From: Prevotellaceae bacterium UBA1075
GTDB lineage: Bacteria; Bacteroidota; Bacteroidia; Bacteroidales; Bacteroidaceae
NCBI GenBank assembly: GCA_002316015.1
Contig: DCCS01000022.1
Coordinates: 1-8,537 of the forward strand
Direction: 5' to 3'
DNA length: 8,537 bases
Within the stretch, counting starts at the first letter, position 1. The number at the start of each line of letters is the position of its first letter. Positions 1 to 7,649 of this stretch are shown here, one piece after another. Made by a program: the position numbers and the translations under genes. Under the pieces are notes generated by a model that did no database searches, was not told where the DNA came from, and worked only from the letters and a program-made list of their open reading frames with translations.

Positions 1-33
1 CATTGACGCGCAAGCATTCCATGAAGTTTTTTG

Positions 34-41
34 TAACTTTG
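34..41 (+). promoter_or_regulatory. Bacteroidota -7 promoter element for the sugar-transferase gene
   Basis: TAACTTTG matches the Bacteroidota -7 consensus TAnnTTTG. Transcription would begin a few bases downstream, around 45-48. No clear -33 TTTG/TTG box sits 19-21 bp upstream, so the promoter is only half supported. Its position decides the start of the next gene: a GTG at 41 overlaps the element and cannot be the start, leaving ATG 56 or, better, ATG 71. Confidence 0.55.
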
Positions 42-70
42 TGCAATCAATCATAATGCGAAGAAGTGCG

Positions 71-802
71 ATGATACCAAGGAAGATACACTTTATCTGG
101 ATAGGCGGCGAAGCAGTCACGAGCGAGGCCGCCACCTTTGTGCTGTGGTGGAGGCGGCTGATGCCAGACTGCCAACTTGTCGTGTGGGACAAGGCGCGGT
201 ACGAGGCCATTCCAGGCAAGCCCCGGTATGCCCTGGACGCTTATGCCCAGAGGAAATGGGCTTTCGTGTGTGACTGGCTTCGTGCGTATGTGTTATATAA
301 GGAGGGAGGGTGGTACTTCGATTCCGACGTGCAACTTTTCCGCTCCGCAGATTACCTCTCCTGTCACAGGTTCGTCTCTGCTGTGGAGTTTGACAGGACA
401 CAATATGAACATCACAGGCAGACTGGCGAGGGCAGGCTGGGCATGCAGATGCAGGCAGCCTTCCTGGGCAGTGAGGCCGGGCATCCCTTTCTGCGGGATG
501 TCCTGGACTTCTACCAGGAGGCAAGGTTTGAGTTCGTCGGCCACGAGTCGCTGATAAGTCCTGTCATATACGCCACCCTGGCAGAGCGTTATGGGTTCCG
601 CTACGAGAATGCCAGGCAAGACTTGCGGGAGGGCATGCACCTGGAGCCCAGCGAGGTAGTACTGCCGTATGCGGGCTGGGTAAACTTGGCCTTCAGCGCT
701 CCGCTTGCCCTGCACCACTGTGCCCACTCCTGGGTGGACAGGCCCTGGGGAACGAACATGAGGCTGGCAGGGATGCTTGCGCGGAAGTTCGGAGTGGAGT
801 GA
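71..802 (+). CDS. Glycosyltransferase of the DXD sugar-binding (OCH1 / capsular polysaccharide synthesis) type
   Basis: This 243-residue cytoplasmic protein probably transfers a sugar from a nucleotide-sugar donor to a surface glycan such as capsule, O-antigen or a glycoprotein; donor and acceptor cannot be read from the sequence. It opens with IPRKIHFIWIGG, the usual first strand of Gly_transf_sug proteins (typically IPKIIHyiWfGg). The core block runs AFVCDWLRAYVLYKEGGWYF and continues into the metal-binding DSD at residues 84-86 (DXD motif). Near the C-terminus HHCAHSW matches the family's HHxxxSW ending. There is no signal peptide or membrane segment. The length is normal for the family and the core is intact. 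ATG 71 is preferred over GTG 41 or ATG 56 because the family motif begins at once and a -7 promoter element covers 34-41. It is convergent with the AraC gene. No other glycan genes are visible, so a polysaccharide cluster, if any, lies upstream of the window. Confidence 0.85.
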   Translation: MIPRKIHFIWIGGEAVTSEAATFVLWWRRLMPDCQLVVWDKARYEAIPGKPRYALDAYAQRKWAFVCDWLRAYVLYKEGGWYFDSDVQLFRSADYLSCHRFVSAVEFDRTQYEHHRQTGEGRLGMQMQAAFLGSEAGHPFLRDVLDFYQEARFEFVGHESLISPVIYATLAERYGFRYENARQDLREGMHLEPSEVVLPYAGWVNLAFSAPLALHHCAHSWVDRPWGTNMRLAGMLARKFGVE

Positions 803-885
803 AACCAGGGTGCTTGCCTTATGGGAAATGTATTCAGGAATTGCCCAGACAGGGCATGTGGCAACATGAGCCCGAGGCGCATATC

Positions 886-1800
886 CTATGGGAAGGGTTG
901 CGGACTTTGCTTCCGTTCCCGTATCACTGCGAGTTGACGTTCCTTGGCCTGCTCACGGAACTCCCTGGGCGAGATTCCCACATACTGCTTGAAGTATTTC
1001 CCGAAGAAACTCTGCGTGGGGAAATGGTACTCGGCCGCCACTTCCTTGATGCTCTTTCCCGAATAGAGCAGCGTCTGCTTGACACTGTTGACCACCATCT
1101 GCACTATCCAGTCCTTGGGCGGCTTGCCCGTCTTTCCCCTGATGATAGAGGCAAAGTATCGTGGGCTGAGCCCCTGCTGGCTGGCATAATAGGCCACCTC
1201 GCGCTCCCGCTTGTACCTTTGGGTGAGCGAGGTGAGGAATGTCTGGAACACCATGTCCTTCATGTCCATCACAGGGCGTGCCACCGGCTGGTTGGCAAAA
1301 AAGTAATAGAATATCTCATGCAGGATGACCTCTCCCAACTTGGAGAGCGACCGCAGCAAGATTGCCTTACTCTCCCCGTTCATTTTCTGTGTGCCAAACA
1401 ACTTCGAACGCCGGTCAATGGCCGCCAGCAGTTCCTCAAGCAGATTGCGCTGCATGGGCGTAAGGCTCACACAGGGGTTCTCCTTCAAGGCCAGAATGCT
1501 GGAGGTGAAGGGGATGTTCTCAAGCATCCCCAGCGCGTACTCCACGCTCGTCTTGTAGGTCACACCGTCCAGGTCGGGCGACGTGCTCACGACATACACA
1601 TACGAGGACGGCAGATAGATATAGACATCCCCCGGCTTGATGTGCAGTGTGCAACCATTCATACTCACTTCCGCCTCACCCTTCTGGCAATAGAAGAGCC
1701 CGCATACATCGCTGTAGAGAAGCACCTGCTGGTTGGTGCTGATAGCGTCCTGCAGCAAGTCAAACGCAAAACGCTCAAAAGGCAAACTGAGTTTATCCAT
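886..1800 (-). CDS. AraC-family transcriptional regulator, divergent from the RND efflux operon
   Basis: A 304-residue regulator with an N-terminal cupin-like sensing domain (about residues 25-100, including GEAEVSMNG and IKPGDVYIYLP) and a C-terminal AraC DNA-binding domain (about 186-285). The first helix-turn-helix lies near residues 200-220. The second is the strongly conserved one, IKEVAAEYHFPTQSFFGKYF at 251-270, followed by a GISPREFR ending typical of the family. The ligand is unknown. The frame stays open upstream to 1893, but the added residues are not part of the cupin fold, and MDKLSLPF at 1800 gives the usual family length. The gene is divergent from the efflux operon across 173 bp, the classic arrangement for a local regulator, so control of the pump is the natural inference but is not demonstrated. 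Its 3' end faces the sugar-transferase gene with an 83-bp gap that holds no convincing terminator. Confidence 0.9.
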   Translation of the reverse strand: MDKLSLPFERFAFDLLQDAISTNQQVLLYSDVCGLFYCQKGEAEVSMNGCTLHIKPGDVYIYLPSSYVYVVSTSPDLDGVTYKTSVEYALGMLENIPFTSSILALKENPCVSLTPMQRNLLEELLAAIDRRSKLFGTQKMNGESKAILLRSLSKLGEVILHEIFYYFFANQPVARPVMDMKDMVFQTFLTSLTQRYKREREVAYYASQQGLSPRYFASIIRGKTGKPPKDWIVQMVVNSVKQTLLYSGKSIKEVAAEYHFPTQSFFGKYFKQYVGISPREFREQAKERQLAVIRERKQSPQPFP

Positions 1801-1804
1801 GTGG

Positions 1805-1812
1805 CAAAGATA
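1805..1812 (-). promoter_or_regulatory. Candidate -7 element close to the AraC start codon
   Basis: On the - strand this reads TATCTTTG, a match to TAnnTTTG ending 4 bases before the ATG at 1800. If used, the transcript would start almost at the ATG and be leaderless. No -33 TTTG/TTG box was seen at the right distance, so a chance match is possible. It competes with the element at 1854-1861. Confidence 0.35.
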
Positions 1813-1853
1813 GGGGAAAAGAACACAGCATGGGTGCGAGAAGCGCACGAAAA

Positions 1854-1861
1854 CAAACATA
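1854..1861 (-). promoter_or_regulatory. Candidate -7 element giving the AraC gene a normal leader
   Basis: On the - strand this reads TATGTTTG, also a TAnnTTTG match, set in AT-rich intergenic DNA. Transcription from here would give a leader of about 45-50 nt before the ATG at 1800. No good -33 box was found 19-21 bp upstream. It is more conventional than the element next to the start codon, but neither is proven. Confidence 0.4.
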
Positions 1862-1909
1862 AATTTTCTTAAAACGCGCATATCGAACAACATTAAGCAC
1901 GTTTCAGAC

Positions 1910-1940
1910 TTTGTCCTACTACTTATTCAACATAACTTTG
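1910..1940 (+). promoter_or_regulatory. Promoter of the RND efflux operon (-33 TTTG, -7 TAACTTTG)
   Basis: TTTG at 1910-1913 and TAACTTTG at 1933-1940 are separated by exactly 19 bp, the ideal Bacteroidota primary sigma-factor layout. The predicted transcription start is near 1944-1946, giving a leader of about 30 nt before the ATG at 1974. The promoter lies in the divergent gap shared with the AraC gene, where that regulator would be expected to bind. It is probably the only promoter for all three pump genes, since no TAnnTTTG match was seen in the later gap at 6212-6296. Confidence 0.8.
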
Positions 1941-1973
1941 CAGCGAAAATAAGACTAATTAAGAGAACTGGCT

Positions 1974-3041
1974 ATGAACCTCAAGTTTTATCTCTGCATC
2001 CTTCCGGCGCTTCTGCCGGTACTCGCCTCCTGCAATTCCTCCTCCAGGCAAACAGCCGATGAGGAAGCCGTGGTACGGATAGATACGGTGACAGTACCGC
2101 TTGGAGCCGTGGAACTGCAATATCCCGGCCGTGTGGTGGCATCCACCGAGGCCAACGTGTCCTTTAAGGTGGCAGGCACGTTGAAGCGCGTGCTGGTTGA
2201 CGAGGGCGACTATGTGAAGGCGGGGCAACTGCTGGCCGAGATAGACCCGGTGGACTACCAGGTGCAGTTGAGCGCGACCGAGGCCGAGTACGCCCAGGTA
2301 AAGGCGGACGCAGACCGCGTGATGGGACTCTACCAGGACGGGGGCACCACAGCCAGCAACTACGACAAGGCCCGGTATGGACTGAGGCAGATAGAGGCCA
2401 AACTGCGCAACCACCGCAACCAGCTAAGCTACACACGTCTCACCGCGCCCTTCTCGGGACGGGTGCAGAAGCGGTACTTCTCGGGCGGGGAAAACGTGTC
2501 GGCCGGCCTGCCCATCATCAAGATGCTTTCCGAAAACGGGCTGGAGGTTGAGGTGAACCTGCCCGCTGCCTCATACCTCGACCGCCAGGACTTCGGAAGT
2601 TACTCGTGCACCTTTGACGTACTGCCCGGCGTGCATGTTCCCCTCACGCTGATTGGCACTCTGCCGGAGGCCAACGCCAACCAACTCTACACCATGCGGC
2701 TGGCCCTGCCCAAGCAGAGCAGCCGTGTGGCTCCAGGCATGTCGGCCTGGGTGAGTATCACCATGAACGACTCCATCAGCACTGCCTCATGCGTGCCCGC
2801 CACCGCCCTGCTGGAGCAGGACGGCAAGAGTTATGTGTTTGCCTTCACACCCTCGACAGGCAAAGTAAGCCGTGTGGCCGTGGGCGTGCAGACCCTGCAC
2901 ACCGACGGAACGGCCGATGTGCATGGGGGTGTCAGGCCGGGCGACCTGGTGGTCTCCACAGGCGTACACCACCTGAAGGACGGGCAGAAGGTACGCCCCA
3001 TGGCCCCTGTGTCTAAAACAAACGTGGGAGGACTGCTGTGA
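1974..3041 (+). CDS. RND efflux periplasmic adaptor subunit (membrane fusion protein), lipoprotein
   Basis: This 355-residue adaptor links the inner-membrane RND permease to the outer-membrane channel (MexA/AcrA/HlyD type). The N-terminus is a lipoprotein signal: a hydrophobic stretch followed by the lipobox LASC, with acylation expected on Cys20, so the protein is membrane-anchored and periplasmic. Next come the first half of the lipoyl domain (about 52-92, with VDEGDYVKAGQLLAEIDP), an alpha-helical hairpin (about 95-152), the second lipoyl half (LTAPFSGRVQKRYFSGGENV at 156-175), a beta-barrel region (about 188-265) and a membrane-proximal domain ending in VRPGDLVVSTG and LKDGQKVRPM. All parts are present and the length is normal. 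The gene is first in the operon, about 30 nt after a strong predicted promoter, and its TGA overlaps the permease ATG by one base, which points to coupled translation and matched stoichiometry. Confidence 0.95.
   Translation: MNLKFYLCILPALLPVLASCNSSSRQTADEEAVVRIDTVTVPLGAVELQYPGRVVASTEANVSFKVAGTLKRVLVDEGDYVKAGQLLAEIDPVDYQVQLSATEAEYAQVKADADRVMGLYQDGGTTASNYDKARYGLRQIEAKLRNHRNQLSYTRLTAPFSGRVQKRYFSGGENVSAGLPIIKMLSENGLEVEVNLPAASYLDRQDFGSYSCTFDVLPGVHVPLTLIGTLPEANANQLYTMRLALPKQSSRVAPGMSAWVSITMNDSISTASCVPATALLEQDGKSYVFAFTPSTGKVSRVAVGVQTLHTDGTADVHGGVRPGDLVVSTGVHHLKDGQKVRPMAPVSKTNVGGLL
3026..3032 (+). promoter_or_regulatory. Strong Shine-Dalgarno sequence before the permease start
   Basis: GGGAGGA lies 8 bases upstream of the ATG at 3041, inside the last codons of the adaptor gene. 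A clear Shine-Dalgarno is unusual in Bacteroidota. Together with the TGATG stop/start overlap it supports ATG 3041 rather than the adjacent GTG at 3038, and suggests re-initiation by ribosomes finishing the adaptor. Confidence 0.6.
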
Positions 3042-6000
3042 TGGACTTCGGCAAATGGGCATTCAGCAACCGCCTGCTGGTGTATTTTCTGGTGGCCGTC
3101 TTCATGCTGGGAGGCGCATACGCCTGCTATGACATGAGCAAGCTTGAGGACCCACAAGTGAAGGTAAAGTTGGCCATGGTGGTCACCACCTACCCCGGAG
3201 CGTCGGCCCACCAGGTGGAGATGGAGGTGACCGATGTGCTGGAAAAGCGCATACGCACCATGGGAGACCTTGACAACATCGAGAGTTACTCCTACAATGA
3301 CCTGTCCATCATACAGGTCGAGCTGCGAAGCACGGTGGGCAACGCGGATGTGGAACAATGCTGGGACAGGCTCAGGCGCAAAGTGTATGACGCGCAGAGC
3401 GTACTGCCCGCAGGAGCAAGCACATCCGTCACCCAGGAGGACTTCTCGGCCGTATACGGCATGTTCTATGTGCTCACCGGCGACGGGCTGTCCAACCGCG
3501 AACTCAACGACTATGCCGAACTGATGAAACGCGAACTCGGCAATGTGGAGAACGTGGACCGCGTGGACATCTACGGCGAGCAGCGGGACTGCATACACAT
3601 ACGCCTGCTCCAGGACAAGATGTCGAGCCTGGGTGTCCTGCCCGCCGAGGTGCTCGCAACACTGAACGGGCAAAACAAGACCTCCTATGCTGGCTATTAC
3701 GACAACGGCGACCAGCGTGTGCGCGTCACCGTGGATGACAAGTTCCGCAAAGTGGAGGACATACGCCGCATGATAATCCAGGGGCACGAGGACGACCAGC
3801 TCCGGCTCTCGGACATCGCCGAAGTGGAGAAGGACACCGAGAAGCCCGTGCGCAACTCCATCACCTATGACGGGCAGCATGCGCTGGGCATACTGGTGGC
3901 CTCGTCAAGTTCCTCCGACATCGTCAAGGTGGGCAAGGCCGTGGAGAAGCGCATCAGCGAGCTCAAGGCCGACCGCTTCCCCACAGGACTCGACTGCCAC
4001 AAGGTGTTCTACCAGCCCGAGCGCGTGACCGAGTCACTGGGGCAGTTCGTGCTCAACCTCATCGAGTCGGTGCTCATCGTGGTCATCGTGCTGATGTTCA
4101 CAATGGGCTTCCGCAGCGGGCTCATCATAGGTGCCAGCCTGGTGGTCATCGTCTTCGGTTCCTTCCTGGTGCTGGGCAACATGGACGGCACCATGCAACG
4201 CGTCTCACTCGCGTCCTTTGTGCTGGCCATGGGCATGCTGGTGGACAACGCCATCGTGATAGTTGACGGCATCCTGGTGGACCTCAAACTGGGGAAGCCA
4301 CGGCTGGAGGCCATGACCGAAGTGGGGCGCAGGACAGCCATGCCATTGCTTGGCGCGACAGGCATCGCCATACTCTCGTTCCTTCCCATCTTCATGTCGC
4401 CCGACACAGCGGGGATCTATGTGCACGACCTCTTTGTGGTGCTGGCCGTGTCGCTCCTGCTCAGTTGGATCCTGGCACTCACCCATGTGCCTCTCATGGC
4501 CAACCGCCTGCTCAAGTCTCCCCCATCCGGCGCAGCCAAGGAGAGCGAGAACGACCTCTACAGCGGCAAGGCATACCGAGTCCTGGGCAAGTTCCTGCGA
4601 TTCTGCATCGCCCACCGCTGGAGCACCACGGCAGCCATGGTGACGCTGCTCGTGCTGGCCGTCCTGGGCTACCCATTCGTCCACCAGGGCTTCTTCCCCG
4701 ACATGGCCTACAACCAGTGCTACATGGAATACAAGTTGCCGGAGGGCAGCAACAGCACACGGGTAGAGAAAGACCTGCAGAGCATAGAGGCTTACCTGCA
4801 CACAAGACCCGAGGTGACCCATGTGACAGCCTCCGTCGGAGGCACGCCCGGACGCTACAACCTGGTGCGCACGGTGGCCACCCCATCGCTCTCATACGGC
4901 GAGCTCATCATTGACTTCAAGTCATCCGAGGACCTGGACAGGAACATCGAGGAAATACAAGAGTACCTCACCTCCCATTACCCCGAGGCTTACGTCAAGG
5001 TGAAGAAGTACAACCTGATGTTCAAGAAGTACCCCATCGAGTTGCAGTTCCAGGGCCCCGACCCTGCTGTCCTGCACGCCCTGGCCGACAGCGCGCGCGC
5101 CATCATGGAGCGCAGTGGGAAGGTACGGCTGATAACCACCGACTGGGAGCCAAAGGTTCCCGTACTCCATGTGGACTACGACCAGCCCGCTGCACGCGGC
5201 ATCGGCTTGAGCCGCAGCGACCTGAGCCTGTCCCTGCTCACAGCCGGCGGCGGACTGCCCATAGGTAACTTCTACGAGGGCATCTACCCCAACACCATCT
5301 ATGTGAAGTGTGTGAACGAGAAGGGTGCTCCTGTGGACAACCTGCAGAACCTGCAGGTGTTCTCGGCCATGCCCTCACTGTTGGGTCTGGCCAACGAGGA
5401 CAACCTCATGCGCCTGCGCACCGGCACGCTCACCAAGGACCAGGTGCTGGCCGACCTGCTGAGCACCACCCCATTGCGCCAGGTGAGCCGAGGGGTGCGC
5501 GTCGAGTGGGAAGACCCTGTCGTGCCACGCTACAACGGCCAGCGCATGCAGCGCGTGCAATGCTCGCCATGCCCTGGAAACGAGACCGAGAAGACCCGCG
5601 CGGCACTTGCCGGCGAGATTGGCGAGAAGATAAAGTTGCCTGCCGGCTACACGATGAAGTGGCAGGGCGAGAAGGCCGCAAGCGACCGCAGCATGAAATA
5701 TCTGTTTGCCAACTTCCCCCTGGCCGTAATCCTCATCGTAGCCATCCTCATCATGCTCTTCAGCAACATGCGCAAGGTGCTCATCATCCTGTGCTGCCTG
5801 CCCATGGTGTTTGTGGGCGTGGTCATCACGCTGCTGCTCACAGGCAAGACTTTCACCTTTGTGGCCATAGTGGGCGCGCTGGGACTGATAGGCATGGTGG
5901 TGAAGAACGGCATCGTGCTCATGGACGAGATCTCACTCCAGCTCAGCCAGGGAGTGGAACCCGTGCAGGCACTGGTGCAGAGTGCCCAGAGCCGCCTGCG

Positions 6001-6211
6001 CCCCGTGATGATGGCTTCACTCACCACAGTGCTGGGCATGATCCCTCTGCTCAGCGACGCCATGTTCGGCAGCATGGCCGTGACCATCATGGGCGGCCTG
6101 CTCTTCGGCACGCTCATCACGCTGATGTTCATCCCCGTGCTCTATTCCATGTTCTTCGGCATCAAGAAGGGGGTGACGCAACCCGAAAATCCTGACCAAG
6201 AATCCACGTGA
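3041..6211 (+). CDS. Efflux RND transporter permease subunit (AcrB/MexB-like, HAE family)
   Basis: A 1056-residue proton-driven inner-membrane pump. The layout is canonical: TM1 at about 9-29, first periplasmic porter/docking loop at about 35-330, TM2-6 at about 333-490, TM7 near 524-545, second periplasmic loop to about 885, and TM8-12 to the end. Family marks include the TYPGASAHQVEMEVTDVLEK block after TM1, TM4 GMLVDNAIVIVDG and TM10 VVKNGIVLMDE. By alignment with E. coli AcrB the relay residues are D402 (D407), N403 in place of D408, K955 (K940), R985 (R971) and A992 in place of T978. One TM4 aspartate, the lysine and the arginine remain, so proton coupling is plausible with a changed relay. 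The second loop includes a stretch around LTKDQVLADLLSTTPLRQVS before the conserved RYNGQR. The metal-pump (CusA) class is less likely, but the substrate cannot be inferred. Start is ATG 3041 with GGGAGGA upstream. Confidence 0.96.
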   Translation: MDFGKWAFSNRLLVYFLVAVFMLGGAYACYDMSKLEDPQVKVKLAMVVTTYPGASAHQVEMEVTDVLEKRIRTMGDLDNIESYSYNDLSIIQVELRSTVGNADVEQCWDRLRRKVYDAQSVLPAGASTSVTQEDFSAVYGMFYVLTGDGLSNRELNDYAELMKRELGNVENVDRVDIYGEQRDCIHIRLLQDKMSSLGVLPAEVLATLNGQNKTSYAGYYDNGDQRVRVTVDDKFRKVEDIRRMIIQGHEDDQLRLSDIAEVEKDTEKPVRNSITYDGQHALGILVASSSSSDIVKVGKAVEKRISELKADRFPTGLDCHKVFYQPERVTESLGQFVLNLIESVLIVVIVLMFTMGFRSGLIIGASLVVIVFGSFLVLGNMDGTMQRVSLASFVLAMGMLVDNAIVIVDGILVDLKLGKPRLEAMTEVGRRTAMPLLGATGIAILSFLPIFMSPDTAGIYVHDLFVVLAVSLLLSWILALTHVPLMANRLLKSPPSGAAKESENDLYSGKAYRVLGKFLRFCIAHRWSTTAAMVTLLVLAVLGYPFVHQGFFPDMAYNQCYMEYKLPEGSNSTRVEKDLQSIEAYLHTRPEVTHVTASVGGTPGRYNLVRTVATPSLSYGELIIDFKSSEDLDRNIEEIQEYLTSHYPEAYVKVKKYNLMFKKYPIELQFQGPDPAVLHALADSARAIMERSGKVRLITTDWEPKVPVLHVDYDQPAARGIGLSRSDLSLSLLTAGGGLPIGNFYEGIYPNTIYVKCVNEKGAPVDNLQNLQVFSAMPSLLGLANEDNLMRLRTGTLTKDQVLADLLSTTPLRQVSRGVRVEWEDPVVPRYNGQRMQRVQCSPCPGNETEKTRAALAGEIGEKIKLPAGYTMKWQGEKAASDRSMKYLFANFPLAVILIVAILIMLFSNMRKVLIILCCLPMVFVGVVITLLLTGKTFTFVAIVGALGLIGMVVKNGIVLMDEISLQLSQGVEPVQALVQSAQSRLRPVMMASLTTVLGMIPLLSDAMFGSMAVTIMGGLLFGTLITLMFIPVLYSMFFGIKKGVTQPENPDQEST

Positions 6212-6224
6212 CCTCCAGTTTTCA

Positions 6225-6271
6225 CGCCCATATGTCTATGCGTCCGCTACAGCCGCACGGACATATGGGCG
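6225..6271 (+). other. 12-bp perfect inverted repeat between the permease and channel genes
   Basis: CGCCCATATGTC (6225-6236) is perfectly complementary to GACATATGGGCG (6260-6271). Inside, TGCG (6239-6242) can pair with CGCA (6254-6257), extending the hairpin to 16 Watson-Crick pairs plus one G-U, interrupted by an A-C mismatch. No T-run follows, so it does not look like an intrinsic terminator. It more likely stabilises or processes the mRNA between the two genes, or binds a dimeric protein. CATATG occurs three times: in each arm and over the channel start codon at 6297. Confidence 0.75.
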
Positions 6272-6296
6272 GCAAACACATAACCGCAACACACAT

Positions 6297-7649
6297 ATGA
6301 AGAAGAATGTCATTCTTTTGTCCCTGTACCTGCTGGCCGTTCCCGCAGCCGCCGAGACACTCACCATAGAGACGTGCAGGCAGATGGCCCTGCAGCACAA
6401 CCACGCCCGCCAATCGGCCTCCCTCAGCACGCGGCAGGCACAGCACACGCAGAAGAGCGTGTGGGCTATGTTCTTCCCCGACCTTTCCTTAAAAGCAGGG
6501 GTACTGTACGACACGGGCGACGGCACGCTGGGCATAGAGGGTGGCATGCTCCCAGTGGGCACAATGGGCCAGACGGGCTTCACTCCTTCGGGCTCCTTTG
6601 CCTACTTCCCGGGCGTGAACATGAAGTACGACATCAATACCGTCTTCTCCGGAGGAGTGGCGCTCAAGCAGCCCCTGTACATGGGCGGGAAGATACGCGC
6701 CTCCTACCAGATGAGCAAGATGGCAGTCGAGCTCTACCGCCAGGGAGAGCGCAAGACCGAGGCCGAGGTAATCCAGTCGGTCGATGATGCCTATGCCAAG
6801 GTGGTGAAAGCGGGCGAACTGGTGCTTGTGGCACAGAAGTACAAGGCATTGCTGCTGGAACTGGACAGGAATGTGGAGAGCGCGGTGCGCCATGGGCTCC
6901 GCATGCAGAACGACCGTCTGAAGGTTGGCGTGCGTCTCGATGAGGTTGAGCTCCAGCTCCGCAAGGCACAGAACGGGCTTCGCCTGGCACGCATGAACCT
7001 GTGCCATGTGACAGGACTTCCGCTGGACAGCCAGGTACAGGTGTCCAACAAATACCCCGAAGTGGAGTCCATGGAGCAGGTGCAAACGTCCGACGTGTCG
7101 CTTCGGCCAGAGAGTGCCATGCTGGAATACCAGACACGCATCGCCTCCGAGCAGGTGCGCGTGGCCAAGAGTTCCATGCTGCCCAACCTGGCGCTCCTGG
7201 CCAAGTACGGCTACACCAACGGGATTGAGTTTAATGGCAGGCGGTTGCTGGACGGCTGGAATTTCGGAGGCGGGGTCATCTTGAGTGTGCCCCTTTATCA
7301 CTTCGGTGCCAACACGCAAAGGGTGAAGGCCGCCAAGGTGAAGCTGCAGCAGGCTCGGGAGGAACAGGCCGACAAGCGTGAGATGATGCTGCTGGAACTC
7401 CAGCAGGCCGCCAACAACCTCGATGAGGCCCAGCTGGAAGTTCAACTGGCAGAAAAGTCCATGGCACAGGCAGAGGAAAACATGCGGCTCAGCCAAAAGC
7501 AGTACAAGGCCGGGATGGAGACACTGGGCGACTGCCTGGAGGCACAAGCGGCATGGCAGAAAGCCAGCGAGTCACTCGTGGACGCACAATTCCACCGCTA
7601 CCTGGCTATTGTTGACTACCGTCGCTCGGCGGGTCTGCTTGTCCGGTAG
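6297..7649 (+). CDS. TolC-family outer-membrane efflux channel
   Basis: This 450-residue outer-membrane protein forms the exit duct for the pump encoded by the two genes before it. A Sec signal peptide (MKKN, a hydrophobic core, then AVPAAA) is probably cleaved around residue 19; there is no lipobox Cys, unlike OprM-type lipoprotein channels. The mature protein has the duplicated outer-membrane efflux fold: the first half contains SVWAMFFPDLSLKAG with strands and long helices to about residue 235, and the second repeats the plan from KSSMLPNLALLAKYGY, through GWNFGGGVILSVPLYHFG, to the helical segment AEENMRLSQKQYKAGMETL. It ends DYRRSAGLLVR. Length and ending are normal. The gene follows the permease by 85 bp containing a strong hairpin but no promoter match, so it is most likely transcribed with the upstream genes. 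Its last 44 bp overlap the 3' end of the opposite-strand RlpA gene. Confidence 0.93.
   Translation: MKKNVILLSLYLLAVPAAAETLTIETCRQMALQHNHARQSASLSTRQAQHTQKSVWAMFFPDLSLKAGVLYDTGDGTLGIEGGMLPVGTMGQTGFTPSGSFAYFPGVNMKYDINTVFSGGVALKQPLYMGGKIRASYQMSKMAVELYRQGERKTEAEVIQSVDDAYAKVVKAGELVLVAQKYKALLLELDRNVESAVRHGLRMQNDRLKVGVRLDEVELQLRKAQNGLRLARMNLCHVTGLPLDSQVQVSNKYPEVESMEQVQTSDVSLRPESAMLEYQTRIASEQVRVAKSSMLPNLALLAKYGYTNGIEFNGRRLLDGWNFGGGVILSVPLYHFGANTQRVKAAKVKLQQAREEQADKREMMLLELQQAANNLDEAQLEVQLAEKSMAQAEENMRLSQKQYKAGMETLGDCLEAQAAWQKASESLVDAQFHRYLAIVDYRRSAGLLVR

Noticed and set aside
41..70. Earlier starts for the sugar transferase (GTG 41, ATG 56)
   Set aside because: GTG 41 overlaps the predicted -7 promoter element, and the family's N-terminal motif begins directly after ATG 71. 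ATG 56 would add only five residues with no support.
842..864. Possible bidirectional terminator hairpin (TGCCC/GGGCA) between the convergent transferase and AraC genes
   Set aside because: The stem has only 5 bp, competes with an alternative TTGCC/GGCAA pairing, and has no T-run on either strand.
799..1872. Long + strand open frame of 357 codons opposite the AraC gene
   Set aside because: It is a shadow of the AraC gene: the opposite strand encodes a complete AraC protein with cupin and helix-turn-helix motifs, while the + strand translation shows no recognisable domain.
1801..1893. N-terminal extension of the AraC protein to a start at 1893
   Set aside because: The extra 31 residues (Phe/Val/Cys-rich) are not part of the cupin domain and would cross both candidate -7 elements. 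ATG 1800 gives the usual family length.
2831..3880. 349-codon - strand open frame across the adaptor/permease junction
   Set aside because: It overlaps conserved RND coding sequence on the + strand and its His/Val-rich translation is typical of an antisense shadow in GC-rich DNA.
6489..7547. 352-codon - strand open frame opposite the TolC-like gene
   Set aside because: The + strand encodes a full TolC-family protein with signal peptide and family motifs. The antisense translation has no signal or known motif.
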